DNA of 35,291 nucleotides, taken from Deltaproteobacteria bacterium (GTDB lineage Bacteria; Myxococcota_A; UBA796; SXON01). Shown piece by piece: positions 6,696 to 15,937 of this stretch. The stretch covers positions 1-35,291 of the forward strand of contig BJHF01000070.1 of NCBI GenBank assembly GCA_014191855.1, written 5' to 3'. Positions within the stretch are counted from its first letter, which is position 1. Each line of letters opens with the position of its first letter. The notes beneath the pieces are model-generated. The model did no database searches. It saw only the letters and a list, made by a program, of their open reading frames with translations, and was not told the origin of the DNA. The position numbers and the translations under genes were made by a program.

Positions 6696-7954
6696 GCGGC
6701 AACTGGGAGACCCCCGACAGCCACCGGCTCACGGTGGCCCGGTCGCGGGGGGTCTACTCGCGGCTGCCAAAGGCGCTGGGCATGGCGCCGGCCGACATCA
6801 CCGCGGTGGTGAAGGACAGCGGCTTGCGCGGCCGCGGCGGCGCCGGCTTTCCAACCGGCATGAAGTGGACCTTCGTGCCGGCGCTGGAGAAGCGGAAAGG
6901 CAAGCCCGTATACCTGCTGTGCAACGCCGACGAGTCCGAACCCGGCACGTTCAAGGACCGTTATTGCTTGTGGCTCGATCCGCACCTGCTGATCGAGGGC
7001 ATGATCATCGCCGCGCGCGCGCTCGACGTGCGGGTCGGCTACATCTACATCCGCGGCGAGTTCCGGTACATCGCCCGTCGGCTCGATGAGGCGCTCGCGG
7101 AGGCCTATACGGCGGGGCTCCTGGGCAAGAACATCCTCGGCAGTGGCACAGACTTCGACCTGTACGTGCACGTGGGCGCCGGCGCCTACATCTGCGGCGA
7201 AGAAACTGCGCTGATCAGCTCGCTCGAAGGGGAGAAGGGGCAGCCGAAGCTGAAGCCGCCGTTCCCGGCCGTGGAAGGGGCCTGGCGCGCGCCGACGATC
7301 GTGAACAACGTGGAGACCTTGGCGGTTGTCCCTTGGATCATCGAGAACGGCGCCGCCGCCTACAAGGCGATCGGCACCGAGAAGAGCCCGGGAACGAAGC
7401 TGTTCAGCGTGTCGGGCCACGTGCGCAAACCGGGGGTTTACGAGATCCCGCTGGGCCTGCCGATGACGACGCTGATCAACGAGTACGCGGGCGGGTTGTT
7501 GCCGGGGCGGAAGCTCAAGGCCGTGATCCCGGGAGGCTCATCGGTGCCGGTGATGACGCCCGCGGAGGTTGAGCTCTGCAGCATGGACTACGAGTCCATC
7601 CAGACGAATGCCGGGAGTTACCTGGGCTCGGGCGGCATGATCGTGATGGACGACACGACGGATCTCGTCGCGGCCCTCACGAACCTGCTGCGCTTCTATG
7701 CCCACGAGAGCTGCGGGCAGTGCACGCCGTGTCGCGAAGGATGTGGCTGGATGTACCAGATTCTTTGCCGCGTGCGAGATGGGGATGCCACCGCGGCCGA
7801 CCTAGTGACGCTCCGCGACCTCGCGGACAACATCCACAGCAAGACCATCTGTTTCTTCGGAGCGAGCGCGGCCATGCCCGTGCAGAGCTTCCTCACCAAG
7901 TTCCGCAGCGAGTTCCTGGATCGGGTCCAGGGCCGCGGCGCCGGAGCCGCCTGA
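6674..7954 (+). CDS. nuoF: NADH-quinone oxidoreductase subunit F
   Basis: NuoF oxidises NADH: it binds FMN and the 4Fe-4S cluster N3. The 426-residue protein has the FMN-binding glycine loop GLRGRGGAGFPTGMKW (about 50-65), the NADH-site segment GAGAYICGEETAL (about 168-180), and N3 ligands Cys347, Cys350 and Cys353 (ESCGQCTPCREG) with Cys393 (KTICFFG). The ATG at 6674 has GGAGG 7 bases upstream. A TTG at 6692 that would overlap the nuoE stop more tightly is less likely. The end overlaps nuoG as TGATG. Confidence 0.97.
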   Translation: MDFPRILSGNWETPDSHRLTVARSRGVYSRLPKALGMAPADITAVVKDSGLRGRGGAGFPTGMKWTFVPALEKRKGKPVYLLCNADESEPGTFKDRYCLWLDPHLLIEGMIIAARALDVRVGYIYIRGEFRYIARRLDEALAEAYTAGLLGKNILGSGTDFDLYVHVGAGAYICGEETALISSLEGEKGQPKLKPPFPAVEGAWRAPTIVNNVETLAVVPWIIENGAAAYKAIGTEKSPGTKLFSVSGHVRKPGVYEIPLGLPMTTLINEYAGGLLPGRKLKAVIPGGSSVPVMTPAEVELCSMDYESIQTNAGSYLGSGGMIVMDDTTDLVAALTNLLRFYAHESCGQCTPCREGCGWMYQILCRVRDGDATAADLVTLRDLADNIHSKTICFFGASAAMPVQSFLTKFRSEFLDRVQGRGAGAA

Positions 7955-9516
7955 TGCCGAAGGTCAAGGTCAACGACGTCGAGCTCGAGGTCCCCGCTGG
8001 GACCAACATGATCGAGGCGGCCAAGCTCGCCGGCGTGGAGATCCCGCACTACTGCTACCACCCGCACCTGTCGGTGGCGGGGAATTGCCGGATGTGCATG
8101 TGCGAAACCGACACCCCGCGCGGGCCGATGCTGGAGATCGCCTGCAACATGCAGGCCCGCGACGGGCTCGTGATCCGCACCGAAACCGACAACGTGAAGG
8201 CGGTCCGCAAGTCGGTGATGGAGTTCCTCCTCGTCAACCACCCGCTCGACTGCCCGATCTGCGACCAGTCGGGCGAATGTCGCCTTCAAGACTACTATAT
8301 GGACCACGGCAAGTACGACAGCCGTGGCAACGAAGCGAAGGTCGGCAAACACAAGCGCCAGGACATCGGCGAGCACATCATGCTCGACGCCGAGCGCTGC
8401 GTGCAGTGCAGCCGCTGCGTGCGGTTTGGCGACGAGATCACCCACACCGGGGATCTCGCGCTGATGAACCGGGGCGATCATACCGAGATCGGCATGTTCC
8501 CCGGGATGCGCCTGGAGCACGACTATCAGGGGAACCTCGCCGATATCTGCCCGGTGGGGGCGCTCACCAGCAAGGATTTCCGCTTCCAGCGCCGGGTGTG
8601 GTATCTGCGGGAGACGGCGAGCGTGTGCACGGGCTGCGCCACGGGCTGCAACATCCAGGTTTGCCACCAGGAAGGCGAGGTGTTCCGCTACACGCCGCGC
8701 CGCAATGACGACGTGAACCAGAGCTGGATGTGTGATCCGGGTCGCGACCGTCACGTCGCGATCGGAAGCCTGTCCCGCGTGCTGCGCGCAACGGTAGACG
8801 GCGCGCCGAGCGCCGACGCGATCCCCGAGCTTGCCCGCCGAATTCGTGCAGCGGGCGCGGGGAGGGTCGGCTTTGTGCTCGGCACGCAGGCGTCGCTGGA
8901 GGCCAACTGGGCGATGCTCCAGCTTGTGCGCGCCAACTGCCCGGACGCGAAGGTGTTCTGGGTCGCAGGCGCGGACGCGGATGCCATCGCCAAGAGCGAC
9001 ACGTTCCTCATGGATGCTGACAAAAACGCGAACACCGCGGGCGTGAAGCTCCTCGCGGAGTGGGCCGGAAACGTGGGGGACGCTGCTGCGCTCCGCGCGG
9101 CGGATCTGGCGTTGCTCGTCGTGTTGGAGGACGACGTGGTGTCGCGCGTCGGCGAGGTGCTGGCGCCGGCGTTGGCGTACCTCGGCACGCAGCACAACCC
9201 CACCACGGCGGCGGCCGCCATCGTCGTGCCGGTGGCGCACGTCGTCGAGATGGACGCGACCTACCTCAACCGCCAGGGCCGGGTGCAGCGTGCGCGTCGC
9301 GCCACGAACCCCCTCGGCGAAGCGGTGCCGGCGTACCAGGCGCTTGATGCCCTCGGCGCTGCGCTCGGTCGTGCGCCGGGCACCCGGATGCCCGTGGCGA
9401 CGTTCCTGGCCATGGCGCGGGTGATCCCGCGGTTGGCCGGACTCGATTACCGAGGGCTGGGCACGAACGGCAAGCTGATCGCCCCGGCCACCCCGGCGGC
9501 GGCGGAGGCCAAATGA
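7954..9516 (+). CDS. nuoG: NADH-quinone oxidoreductase subunit G, short form
   Basis: NuoG is the 75-kDa subunit that wires electrons from NuoF and NuoE toward NuoI. All ligand sets are readable: N1b (Cys34, 45, 48, 64), N5 (His96, Cys100, 103, 109), N4 (Cys149, 152, 155, 199) and the optional N7 (Cys225, 228, 232, 260; CTGCATGC plus WMCDPGR). After about residue 270 only some 250 residues remain, so the molybdopterin-oxidoreductase-like C-terminal domain is much reduced compared with the usual 700-900-residue NuoG. The C-terminal part is alanine/valine-rich but still has AAAIVVPVAHVVEMDATYLNRQ, equivalent to the conserved end segment. It ends in ATGA overlap with nuoH. Confidence 0.95.
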   Translation: MPKVKVNDVELEVPAGTNMIEAAKLAGVEIPHYCYHPHLSVAGNCRMCMCETDTPRGPMLEIACNMQARDGLVIRTETDNVKAVRKSVMEFLLVNHPLDCPICDQSGECRLQDYYMDHGKYDSRGNEAKVGKHKRQDIGEHIMLDAERCVQCSRCVRFGDEITHTGDLALMNRGDHTEIGMFPGMRLEHDYQGNLADICPVGALTSKDFRFQRRVWYLRETASVCTGCATGCNIQVCHQEGEVFRYTPRRNDDVNQSWMCDPGRDRHVAIGSLSRVLRATVDGAPSADAIPELARRIRAAGAGRVGFVLGTQASLEANWAMLQLVRANCPDAKVFWVAGADADAIAKSDTFLMDADKNANTAGVKLLAEWAGNVGDAAALRAADLALLVVLEDDVVSRVGEVLAPALAYLGTQHNPTTAAAAIVVPVAHVVEMDATYLNRQGRVQRARRATNPLGEAVPAYQALDALGAALGRAPGTRMPVATFLAMARVIPRLAGLDYRGLGTNGKLIAPATPAAAEAK

Positions 9517-10964
9517 GCGAGCTCTGGACCGAGTGGGGCGACTGGGTCGTCATCCTGCTCCGTTGCGTATTCTCGGTGGCGTTCGTGATGCAGATCGTGC
9601 CGCTGCTCATCTGGGGCGAGCGTAAAGGTGCGGCGTACATCCAGGATCGCCCCGGCCCCAACCGCGCCCCGATCGACATTCCGAACCCGCTCGACATCCC
9701 GCGCCTGCTGGGCGACGTGCTCGCGGCGCGCCCGCTCGTGTTCAAGCCGATCGTGTCGCTCCGGGCGGCCGGGCTCATCCACACCCTCACGGACGTGGTG
9801 AAGCTCGCCTTCAAGGAGGACATCACTCCGGACCACGTGGAGAAGTTCTATTGGTTCATCGCGCCAGTCATCGCGATGAGCATCGCCCTCTGCACCTTCG
9901 CGGTGGTGCCGTTCGGGGACACGTTCCTCGGCCATCAGCTCAAGGTGAGCGACATGGACGGCGGCTTGTTGTTCGTGCTCGCGATGACGTCGCTCGGTGT
10001 GTACGGGATCATGCTCGCGGGCTGGTCGTCCAACAACAAGTTCTCGCTGTTGGGCGGCCTCCGGGCCAGCGCCCAGATGGTCTCGTACGAGCTGGCGATG
10101 GGACTCTCCGCCGTCGTCGTGTTCTTGAGCGCCGGCTCCGTGTCCCTTTCGCGGATCGCCGAGGTACAAGGCCAGCCCCTGAGCCTCTTCGGGGTCGTGG
10201 AGATCCCCGCGCTCAACTGGAACGTGTTCTCCCCGTTCGGCTTCCTCGCGTTCGTGCTGTTCTGGGTGGCCGCGTTCGCGGAGACCAACCGCACGCCGTT
10301 CGACTTGCCGGAGGGCGAGGCCGAGCTGGTCGGCGGCTACCACACCGAGTATTCCAGCTTCCGGTTCGCGCTGTTCTTCATGGCCGAGTACGCCAACATG
10401 ATCGTGGCCTCCTCGGTAACGGCCACCCTGTTCTTCGGCGGCTACAACGTGCCGCTGCTCTCGCCCGCCACCATCCGTGAGCACGCCGATCTGCTGCTGG
10501 GGGTGCTCGGGCTCGGCGCGGTGCCGGCCTTCCTTACCTTCGCAGTGGTGGCCTGGAAGCGGCAGGGGCGCCCGTTCTACTCGGTGATCCCGAAGGATGA
10601 TCCTCGGCAGAACGAGCCGAAATTCTTCACGGCGGTGTGGCTCGGCGCGGCCGGGGCCCACGGTGCGCTCGGTGTCGTCGGCTTCATGGGCGGCCTTGCG
10701 GCGCTCTCCGCGTGGGCGGAGATGCCGGAGCTCGGCGGCGATCTCATGGCGGTGATCCTCGGCATCACCGCGCTGGCGGTCAAGGTGCTGATCGGCTGCT
10801 GGATCATGATCTGGGTGCGCTGGACGGTGCCGCGCTTCCGCTACGACCAACTGATGAACCTGGGCTGGAAGGTCATGCTGCCCCTCGCCCTCGGCAACGT
10901 ATTTGCAGCGGCCGGCTGGATCGTGCTTCGGCACGAGCTGTTCGGGCCCGCGGGAGGGAGCTGA
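9513..10964 (+). CDS. nuoH: NADH-quinone oxidoreductase subunit H
   Basis: NuoH is the membrane subunit that completes the quinone chamber and links electron transfer to proton pumping. The 483-residue polytopic protein contains RPGPNRAPID after the first helix and the diagnostic AETNRTPFDLPEGEAELVGG followed by the HTEYSSFRFALFFMAEYAN segment. It is longer than most NuoH proteins (about 330-430), mainly because of extra sequence in and after the C-terminal helices. The ATG overlaps the nuoG stop; one base separates its stop from nuoI. Confidence 0.96.
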   Translation: MSELWTEWGDWVVILLRCVFSVAFVMQIVPLLIWGERKGAAYIQDRPGPNRAPIDIPNPLDIPRLLGDVLAARPLVFKPIVSLRAAGLIHTLTDVVKLAFKEDITPDHVEKFYWFIAPVIAMSIALCTFAVVPFGDTFLGHQLKVSDMDGGLLFVLAMTSLGVYGIMLAGWSSNNKFSLLGGLRASAQMVSYELAMGLSAVVVFLSAGSVSLSRIAEVQGQPLSLFGVVEIPALNWNVFSPFGFLAFVLFWVAAFAETNRTPFDLPEGEAELVGGYHTEYSSFRFALFFMAEYANMIVASSVTATLFFGGYNVPLLSPATIREHADLLLGVLGLGAVPAFLTFAVVAWKRQGRPFYSVIPKDDPRQNEPKFFTAVWLGAAGAHGALGVVGFMGGLAALSAWAEMPELGGDLMAVILGITALAVKVLIGCWIMIWVRWTVPRFRYDQLMNLGWKVMLPLALGNVFAAAGWIVLRHELFGPAGGS

Positions 10965-10965
10965 G

Positions 10966-11547
10966 ATGGCGCTTCCAAAGCCGAACAAGAAGCTCACGGG
11001 CTCCGAATCCTCCTACCTGGTCGAAGTGATCAAGGGGATGGTGATCACCCTCGGCCACGTGGTGAAGAACATCTTCGATCAGGACCGCTTCCGTACGATC
11101 GAGTATCCCGACGTGCGTAAGCCGATGACGCCCCGGTACCGCGGCGCCCACCGGCTGTTGTTGCGTCCCGACGGCGGCATCAAGTGTGTGGCCTGTATGT
11201 GCTGCCCTACGGTGTGTCCGGCTCGCTGCATCACCATCGTCGCCGGCGAAAACCCGAACGACCCCGCGGAGAAGTTTCCGGTCTCCTTCGACATCGACAT
11301 GCTGCGCTGCATCTACTGCGGCTTCTGCGTGGAAGCGTGCCCGAAGGACGCCATCCGGATGGACACCAAGATCTACGAGATCAACGCCTACAATCGGCAG
11401 GACATGGTCCACAGCAAGCCGTACATGATCAACCTCATGGACCGGCTGAAACCGGAGGCGAGCGAGGCGTACCGGGCCGATCACACGACAGCTCCGGCGG
11501 GGCACACGCCCGACGAAGCGCCGGTCGCAGGAGGACACCTCGGATGA
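10966..11547 (+). CDS. nuoI: NADH-quinone oxidoreductase subunit I
   Basis: NuoI is the 8Fe ferredoxin-type subunit carrying 4Fe-4S clusters N6a and N6b, which feed N2 in NuoB. In the 193-residue protein the two motifs are Cys74-x2-Cys77-x2-Cys80-x3-Cys84 (CVACMCCPTVCP) and Cys115-x2-Cys118-x2-Cys121-x3-Cys125 (CIYCGFCVEACP). An N-terminal amphipathic segment (about 16-37) anchors it to the membrane arm. The start ATG at 10966 follows the nuoH stop by one base with GGGAG upstream; an in-frame start further upstream lies inside nuoH and is rejected. The C-terminal 25 residues are a low-complexity tail. Confidence 0.97.
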   Translation: MALPKPNKKLTGSESSYLVEVIKGMVITLGHVVKNIFDQDRFRTIEYPDVRKPMTPRYRGAHRLLLRPDGGIKCVACMCCPTVCPARCITIVAGENPNDPAEKFPVSFDIDMLRCIYCGFCVEACPKDAIRMDTKIYEINAYNRQDMVHSKPYMINLMDRLKPEASEAYRADHTTAPAGHTPDEAPVAGGHLG

Positions 11548-12068
11548 CCGAATCGGTGCTGTTCTACCTCTTCAGCCTGCTGGCCGTGGTGTCGGGCGCA
11601 AGTGTGATCTTGCAGCGCAGCACCATCGCGAGCGCGTTGTCGCTTGTGGTTTGTTTCTTCGCGTTGGCAGCCGACTACGTGATGTTGGATGCCCACTTCG
11701 TGGCCGTCGTGCAGGTGCTGGTCTACGCCGGCGCCATCATGGTGCTCTTCATCTTCGTGATCATGCTCCTGAACATCCGCGAGCCGGGGGCCACCCCGGT
11801 CGGCACGCTCAGCAACCGCGGGATCATCGGGTTGATGGCCGCCGCGCTGCTCGGTGTCGCGCTGATCGCGGGGCTCGATGGGCTCGTTCACACCCCCGTC
11901 ACCGCGATCAACGTAGACCTTCAGGGCGGCCAGCCGGCCTACGGCACCATCGCAGCGATGGGCGAGGAGCTGTTCCGCGGGAACTACCTGCTGCCTTTTG
12001 AAGCGGTGTCGCTGTTGTTGACCGTGAGCATGGTCGGCGCGGTCGTCCTCGCCAAGCGGGAGGTTTGA
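11544..12068 (+). CDS. nuoJ: NADH-quinone oxidoreductase subunit J
   Basis: NuoJ is a small hydrophobic subunit of the complex I membrane arm, between NuoH/NuoA and the antiporter-like subunits. The 174-residue protein has five predicted transmembrane helices, including the family's VQVLVYAGAIMVLFIFVIML segment, whose pi-bulge helix is part of the coupling machinery. A loop of about 35 residues (near 112-148) separates helices 4 and 5. The ATG overlaps the nuoI stop (ATGA), and its TGA overlaps the nuoK ATG by one base. Confidence 0.95.
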   Translation: MTESVLFYLFSLLAVVSGASVILQRSTIASALSLVVCFFALAADYVMLDAHFVAVVQVLVYAGAIMVLFIFVIMLLNIREPGATPVGTLSNRGIIGLMAAALLGVALIAGLDGLVHTPVTAINVDLQGGQPAYGTIAAMGEELFRGNYLLPFEAVSLLLTVSMVGAVVLAKREV

Positions 12069-12376
12069 TGGAAGCGGTCGGTCTCACCCCGGTGCTCGTC
12101 GTGAGCACCGCGCTGTTCACGCTCGGGGTGATCGGCGTCCTCACCCGCAAGAACGCGCTCATCGTGTTCATGAGCGTTGAGCTGATGCTCAACGGCGTGA
12201 ACCTCGCGTTCGTCGGCTTCTCCCGGCAGACAGGCTCGATGGATGGCCACGTCTTCGCCATCTTCGTGATGGCGGTGGCCGCCGCCGAGGCCGCGGTCGG
12301 CCTCGCGTTGGTCATCTTGCTCTTCCGAAACCGGCTCACCGTGCAGCTCGACGACCTTGACCGGATGGGGGGCTGA
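12068..12376 (+). CDS. nuoK: NADH-quinone oxidoreductase subunit K
   Basis: NuoK is a three-helix membrane subunit that supplies buried glutamates to the proton path. The 102-residue protein shows both: Glu in MSVELMLNGVNL (helix 2) and Glu in AAAEAAVGLAL (helix 3), an exact fit to the family. ATG 12068 is preferred over the adjacent TTG at 12065 because it gives the TGATG overlap seen at several other junctions in this operon. It overlaps nuoL in the same way. Confidence 0.96.
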   Translation: MEAVGLTPVLVVSTALFTLGVIGVLTRKNALIVFMSVELMLNGVNLAFVGFSRQTGSMDGHVFAIFVMAVAAAEAAVGLALVILLFRNRLTVQLDDLDRMGG

Positions 12377-14397
12377 TGATCTCGCTCATCCCAGCGCTGC
12401 CGCTCCTCGGCGCGATTCTCAATGGCCTGGTGCTTCAAAAGCGCGCGTCCCGCGTCGTCGCCGGCGGCCTGGCATCGCTGATGGTCGGCCTCTCCGCAGC
12501 GCTCAGCTTCATGACGCTGTTTCAGCTCCTCGGCGGCGCCGCCCCGATCGACGTGCCGCTGTGGACCTGGATGTCGGCCGGCACGTTCTCGGCGGACATC
12601 GCCTTCCGCGTGGATCAGCTCACCGCCACGATGATGTGCGTCATCACCGGGATCGGGTTCCTCATCCACGTGTACTCGATCGGGTACATGGACGACGAGA
12701 AGGACAAGGACTCGGTGTGGCGATTCTTCGCCTACTTGAACCTGTTCATCTTCGCGATGCTGCTGCTCGTGATGGGCGACAACTTCCTGCTCATGTTCGT
12801 GGGCTGGGAGGGGGTGGGGCTGTGCTCGTACCTGCTGATCGGCTTCTGGTACGAGAACAACGACTACGCGAGCGCCGGCAAGAAGGCGTTCATCGTGAAC
12901 CGCGTCGGCGACTTCAGCTTTGTCGTCGGCTTGTTCCTGCTCTATTGGAGCCTCGGTGAGCACGCGACGATGAACTTCCACCAGTTGGAGGAGGTGATCG
13001 CGTCGCACCCGGAGCTCGTTGGTGGCATCGGCGGCTGCGTCGTAACCTGCGTGTGTCTGCTGTTCTTCGGCGGCGCCACCGGCAAAAGCGCCCAAATCCC
13101 GCTGTTCATCTGGCTGCCCGACGCCATGGCGGGCCCGACTCCGGTGTCGGCGCTCATCCATGCCGCGACGATGGTCACCTCCGGCATCTACATGATCTGC
13201 CGGTTGAACTTCCTGTTTGTCATGTCTCCCGCCGCCATGGCCACTGTCGCGACTGTGGGCGCATTGACCGCGTTCCTGGCCGCCACGATCGCGATCACCC
13301 AGAACGACATCAAGAAGGTGCTCGCCTACTCCACCGTGTCGCAGCTCGGCTTCATGTTCCTCGGCGTGGGCGTCGGCGCCTTCACCGCTGGTTTCTTCCA
13401 CGTGATGACGCACGCCTTCTTCAAGGCGCTGATGTTCCTCGGGTCGGGCTCCATCATCCACGCCCTGCACCACGAGCAGGACATGCGGAAGATGGGCGGG
13501 CTCGCCAAGTACATGAAGCTCACCTTCCTGACGTTCCTGATGGGGTATCTGGCCATCATCGGGTTCCCAGGTTTCTCCGGCTTCTTCTCGAAGGATGAGA
13601 TCCTCTGGCTCACCTTCATCACCCCGATGTTCGAGAGCCTGCCGCTCGGTACGGTGATGCCAAAGGTGCTCTGGCTCCTGGCCACTTCGGCCGCGCTGAT
13701 GACCGCGTTCTACATGAGTCGGCTGATGTTCATGACGTTTGCCGGGGTGTATCGCGGAGGCGCGCACGCCGAGCACGGTCATGATGCGCACGCCCACGCG
13801 GATCACGGGCATGGTCACGACGCACACGGCCACGGGCACACCCCGCACGAGTCGCCGATGGTCATCGTCGGGCCCCTTGTGGTGCTCGCGGCGCTCTCGC
13901 TGTTCGGGGGCCTGCTCAACCTGCCTCATTGGGCGGCGGAGCACGGCATGCTCCACCACTTCCTCGATCCAGTGTTCGAGCATGGAAAGGTGGAGTTCCC
14001 CGAGCACAATCCGCTCGAGTTCCCGCTCATGGGCCTCACCCTGCTCGGCATCGCCGCGAGCGTGGGCCTCGCGTACACGTTCTACGTCAAAAACCCTGAG
14101 AAACCGGCCTTGTTGGCGGCACGATTCCAGAGGCTCTATCAGGGCAGCTTGAACAAGTGGTACGTGGACGAGCTGTATCAGGCCACGATCCTCACGCCGC
14201 TCGTCACGTTCTCGCGGCAGGTGCTCTGGGCGATCGTCGATTCCCAGGTCATCGACGGGCTCGTGAACGGGGCCGCGAGCGTCGCGCAGAAGGCTGGCGC
14301 GCTGCACGGTCGTCTGGGAAGCGGGAAGCTCCAGACCTACGCAATCTCCATCGCGGCCGGCGCGGCGTTGTTCGCCTCCGCCTACGCACTCGGGTGA
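12376..14397 (+). CDS. nuoL: NADH-quinone oxidoreductase subunit L with His-rich loop
   Basis: NuoL is the distal antiporter-like, proton-pumping subunit; its C-terminal lateral helix clamps NuoM and NuoN. The 673-residue protein has the key Glu145 (FVGWEGVGLCSYLLIGFW), the HAATMVTSGIYMICR segment with its discontinuous helix, and the QNDIKKVLAYSTVSQLGFMF segment. A hydrophilic loop at about 461-492 contains twelve histidines in 28 residues (464-491) with Asp and Gly between them, absent from typical NuoL. The last 90 residues carry the lateral helix and final anchor. Its stop is 4 bases before nuoM. Confidence 0.96.
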   Translation: MISLIPALPLLGAILNGLVLQKRASRVVAGGLASLMVGLSAALSFMTLFQLLGGAAPIDVPLWTWMSAGTFSADIAFRVDQLTATMMCVITGIGFLIHVYSIGYMDDEKDKDSVWRFFAYLNLFIFAMLLLVMGDNFLLMFVGWEGVGLCSYLLIGFWYENNDYASAGKKAFIVNRVGDFSFVVGLFLLYWSLGEHATMNFHQLEEVIASHPELVGGIGGCVVTCVCLLFFGGATGKSAQIPLFIWLPDAMAGPTPVSALIHAATMVTSGIYMICRLNFLFVMSPAAMATVATVGALTAFLAATIAITQNDIKKVLAYSTVSQLGFMFLGVGVGAFTAGFFHVMTHAFFKALMFLGSGSIIHALHHEQDMRKMGGLAKYMKLTFLTFLMGYLAIIGFPGFSGFFSKDEILWLTFITPMFESLPLGTVMPKVLWLLATSAALMTAFYMSRLMFMTFAGVYRGGAHAEHGHDAHAHADHGHGHDAHGHGHTPHESPMVIVGPLVVLAALSLFGGLLNLPHWAAEHGMLHHFLDPVFEHGKVEFPEHNPLEFPLMGLTLLGIAASVGLAYTFYVKNPEKPALLAARFQRLYQGSLNKWYVDELYQATILTPLVTFSRQVLWAIVDSQVIDGLVNGAASVAQKAGALHGRLGSGKLQTYAISIAAGAALFASAYALG

Positions 14398-14401
14398 GCT
14401 G

Positions 14402-15937
14402 ATGCCGCTCCTTTCGCTCGTCACCCTCCTGCCGATCGCCCTCGGAATCGTCGTCGCGGCGATGCCCCAGAGCGCCTCCCGGATGGGCGCACTCGTCGCC
14501 TCGATCGTGGTGTTTGTCGTCTCGATTCCGCTCTGGACCGGCTTCGATGCCGCCGGCGCCGAGTACCAATTCGTGGAGGACATGGACTGGATCGCCCAGT
14601 GGGGCGTGCGCTACCACCTCGGGATCGATGGTGTGAGCCTGTGTTTGATCCTGCTCACTACGGCGATGACGCCGCTCATCCTCTTGGCCGGCTTCTCGGG
14701 CGTCGAGAAGAACTTCCGCGGCTACGCAGCGCTGATGTTGGTGCTTGAAGGCGCCATGATCGGCACCTTCGTCGCGCTGGACACGTTCCTGTTCTACGTA
14801 TTCTGGGAGCTCGTGCTCCTCCCGATGTACTTCCTCATCGGCATCTGGGGCGGCGAGCGCCGCATCTATGCGGCCGTGAAGCTGTTCATCTACACCGTCG
14901 CCGGCTCGTTGTTCATGCTGGTGGCGCTGATCGGCCTCTACTACCAGTTCCACGAGGCCACGGGCGCCTGGTCCACCGACCTCTCCGACCTGCTCACGTT
15001 GTCGCTCACCCCGGCCACCCAGAAGTGGATGTTCGCCTGCCTCGCGCTCGCGTTCGCCATCAAGGTGCCGATGTTCCCGGTGCACACCTGGTTGCCGGAT
15101 GCGCACGTGGAAGCGCCGACCGGCGGCTCCGTGGTGCTCGCGAGCGTGATGCTCAAGATGGGTACCTACGGCTTCTACCGCTTCGCCATGCCGTTGTTCC
15201 CCGATGCGGTGACGGCGTACGGGCCGTTCCTCATCGCGCTCGCCGTCATCGGCATCGTGTACGGGGCCCTTGTTGCGATGGTGCAGGACGACGTCAAGAA
15301 GCTCGTCGCCTACAGCTCGGTGAGCCACCTCGGCTACGTGATGTTGGGGTTGTTCGCGCTGAACGCGCCGGGCGTCAGCGGCGGCATTTACCAGATGCTC
15401 AACCACGGCATCTCAACCGGGGCGCTGTTCCTCCTCGTGGGCGTGCTCTACGAGCGCCGGCACACGCGGAGGATCGTCGACTATGGCGGGATCACCAAGG
15501 TGATGCCGAAGTTCGCCTTGATCTTCATGATCATCACGTTCAGCTCCATCGGGCTGCCCGGGCTCAACGGTTTCGTCGGCGAGTTCATGATCCTCCTCGG
15601 CGGCTTCCAGTTCGCGCCGATCCCCACGATCATCGCTGCGAGCGGCGTGATCCTCGGCGCAACGTACATGCTCTGGTGTTTCCAGCGCATGATGTTCGGT
15701 CCCCTCCAGAACGAGGCGAACCGGAACCTCAAGGATCTCAACCCCCGCGAGCTGGCCTACTTGTTGCCGCTGGTGGTGCTGGCCTTCGTGATGGGGCTGT
15801 TCCCCAATGTGTTCCTCGATCGAATCAACCCCTCGGTGGAGCGCTTCGTGGAGCGGATGGAGGGGCACTTTGAGGCTTCGCCGTACGCTTGCGGGGATGC
15901 TTGCCTGCCGAGCTGGCTGGCCCAGGAGGCTGAGTGA
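14402..15937 (+). CDS. nuoM: NADH-quinone oxidoreductase subunit M
   Basis: NuoM is the middle antiporter-like subunit of the membrane arm. The 511-residue polytopic protein has the conserved Glu in FYVFWELVLLPMYFLIGIWGG, the motif HTWLPDAHVEAPTGGSVVLA, and VQDDVKKLVAYSSVSHLGYV, which supply the lysine and glutamate residues of the proton channel. Length is normal. Its last base overlaps the nuoN ATG (TGATG). Confidence 0.97.
   Translation: MPLLSLVTLLPIALGIVVAAMPQSASRMGALVASIVVFVVSIPLWTGFDAAGAEYQFVEDMDWIAQWGVRYHLGIDGVSLCLILLTTAMTPLILLAGFSGVEKNFRGYAALMLVLEGAMIGTFVALDTFLFYVFWELVLLPMYFLIGIWGGERRIYAAVKLFIYTVAGSLFMLVALIGLYYQFHEATGAWSTDLSDLLTLSLTPATQKWMFACLALAFAIKVPMFPVHTWLPDAHVEAPTGGSVVLASVMLKMGTYGFYRFAMPLFPDAVTAYGPFLIALAVIGIVYGALVAMVQDDVKKLVAYSSVSHLGYVMLGLFALNAPGVSGGIYQMLNHGISTGALFLLVGVLYERRHTRRIVDYGGITKVMPKFALIFMIITFSSIGLPGLNGFVGEFMILLGGFQFAPIPTIIAASGVILGATYMLWCFQRMMFGPLQNEANRNLKDLNPRELAYLLPLVVLAFVMGLFPNVFLDRINPSVERFVERMEGHFEASPYACGDACLPSWLAQEAE

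Noticed and set aside
11908..14583. 891-residue open frame on the minus strand opposite nuoJ-nuoM
   Set aside because: It is a GC-driven antisense frame with His/Arg/Glu-rich low-complexity translation; the plus strand encodes clear complex I subunits.
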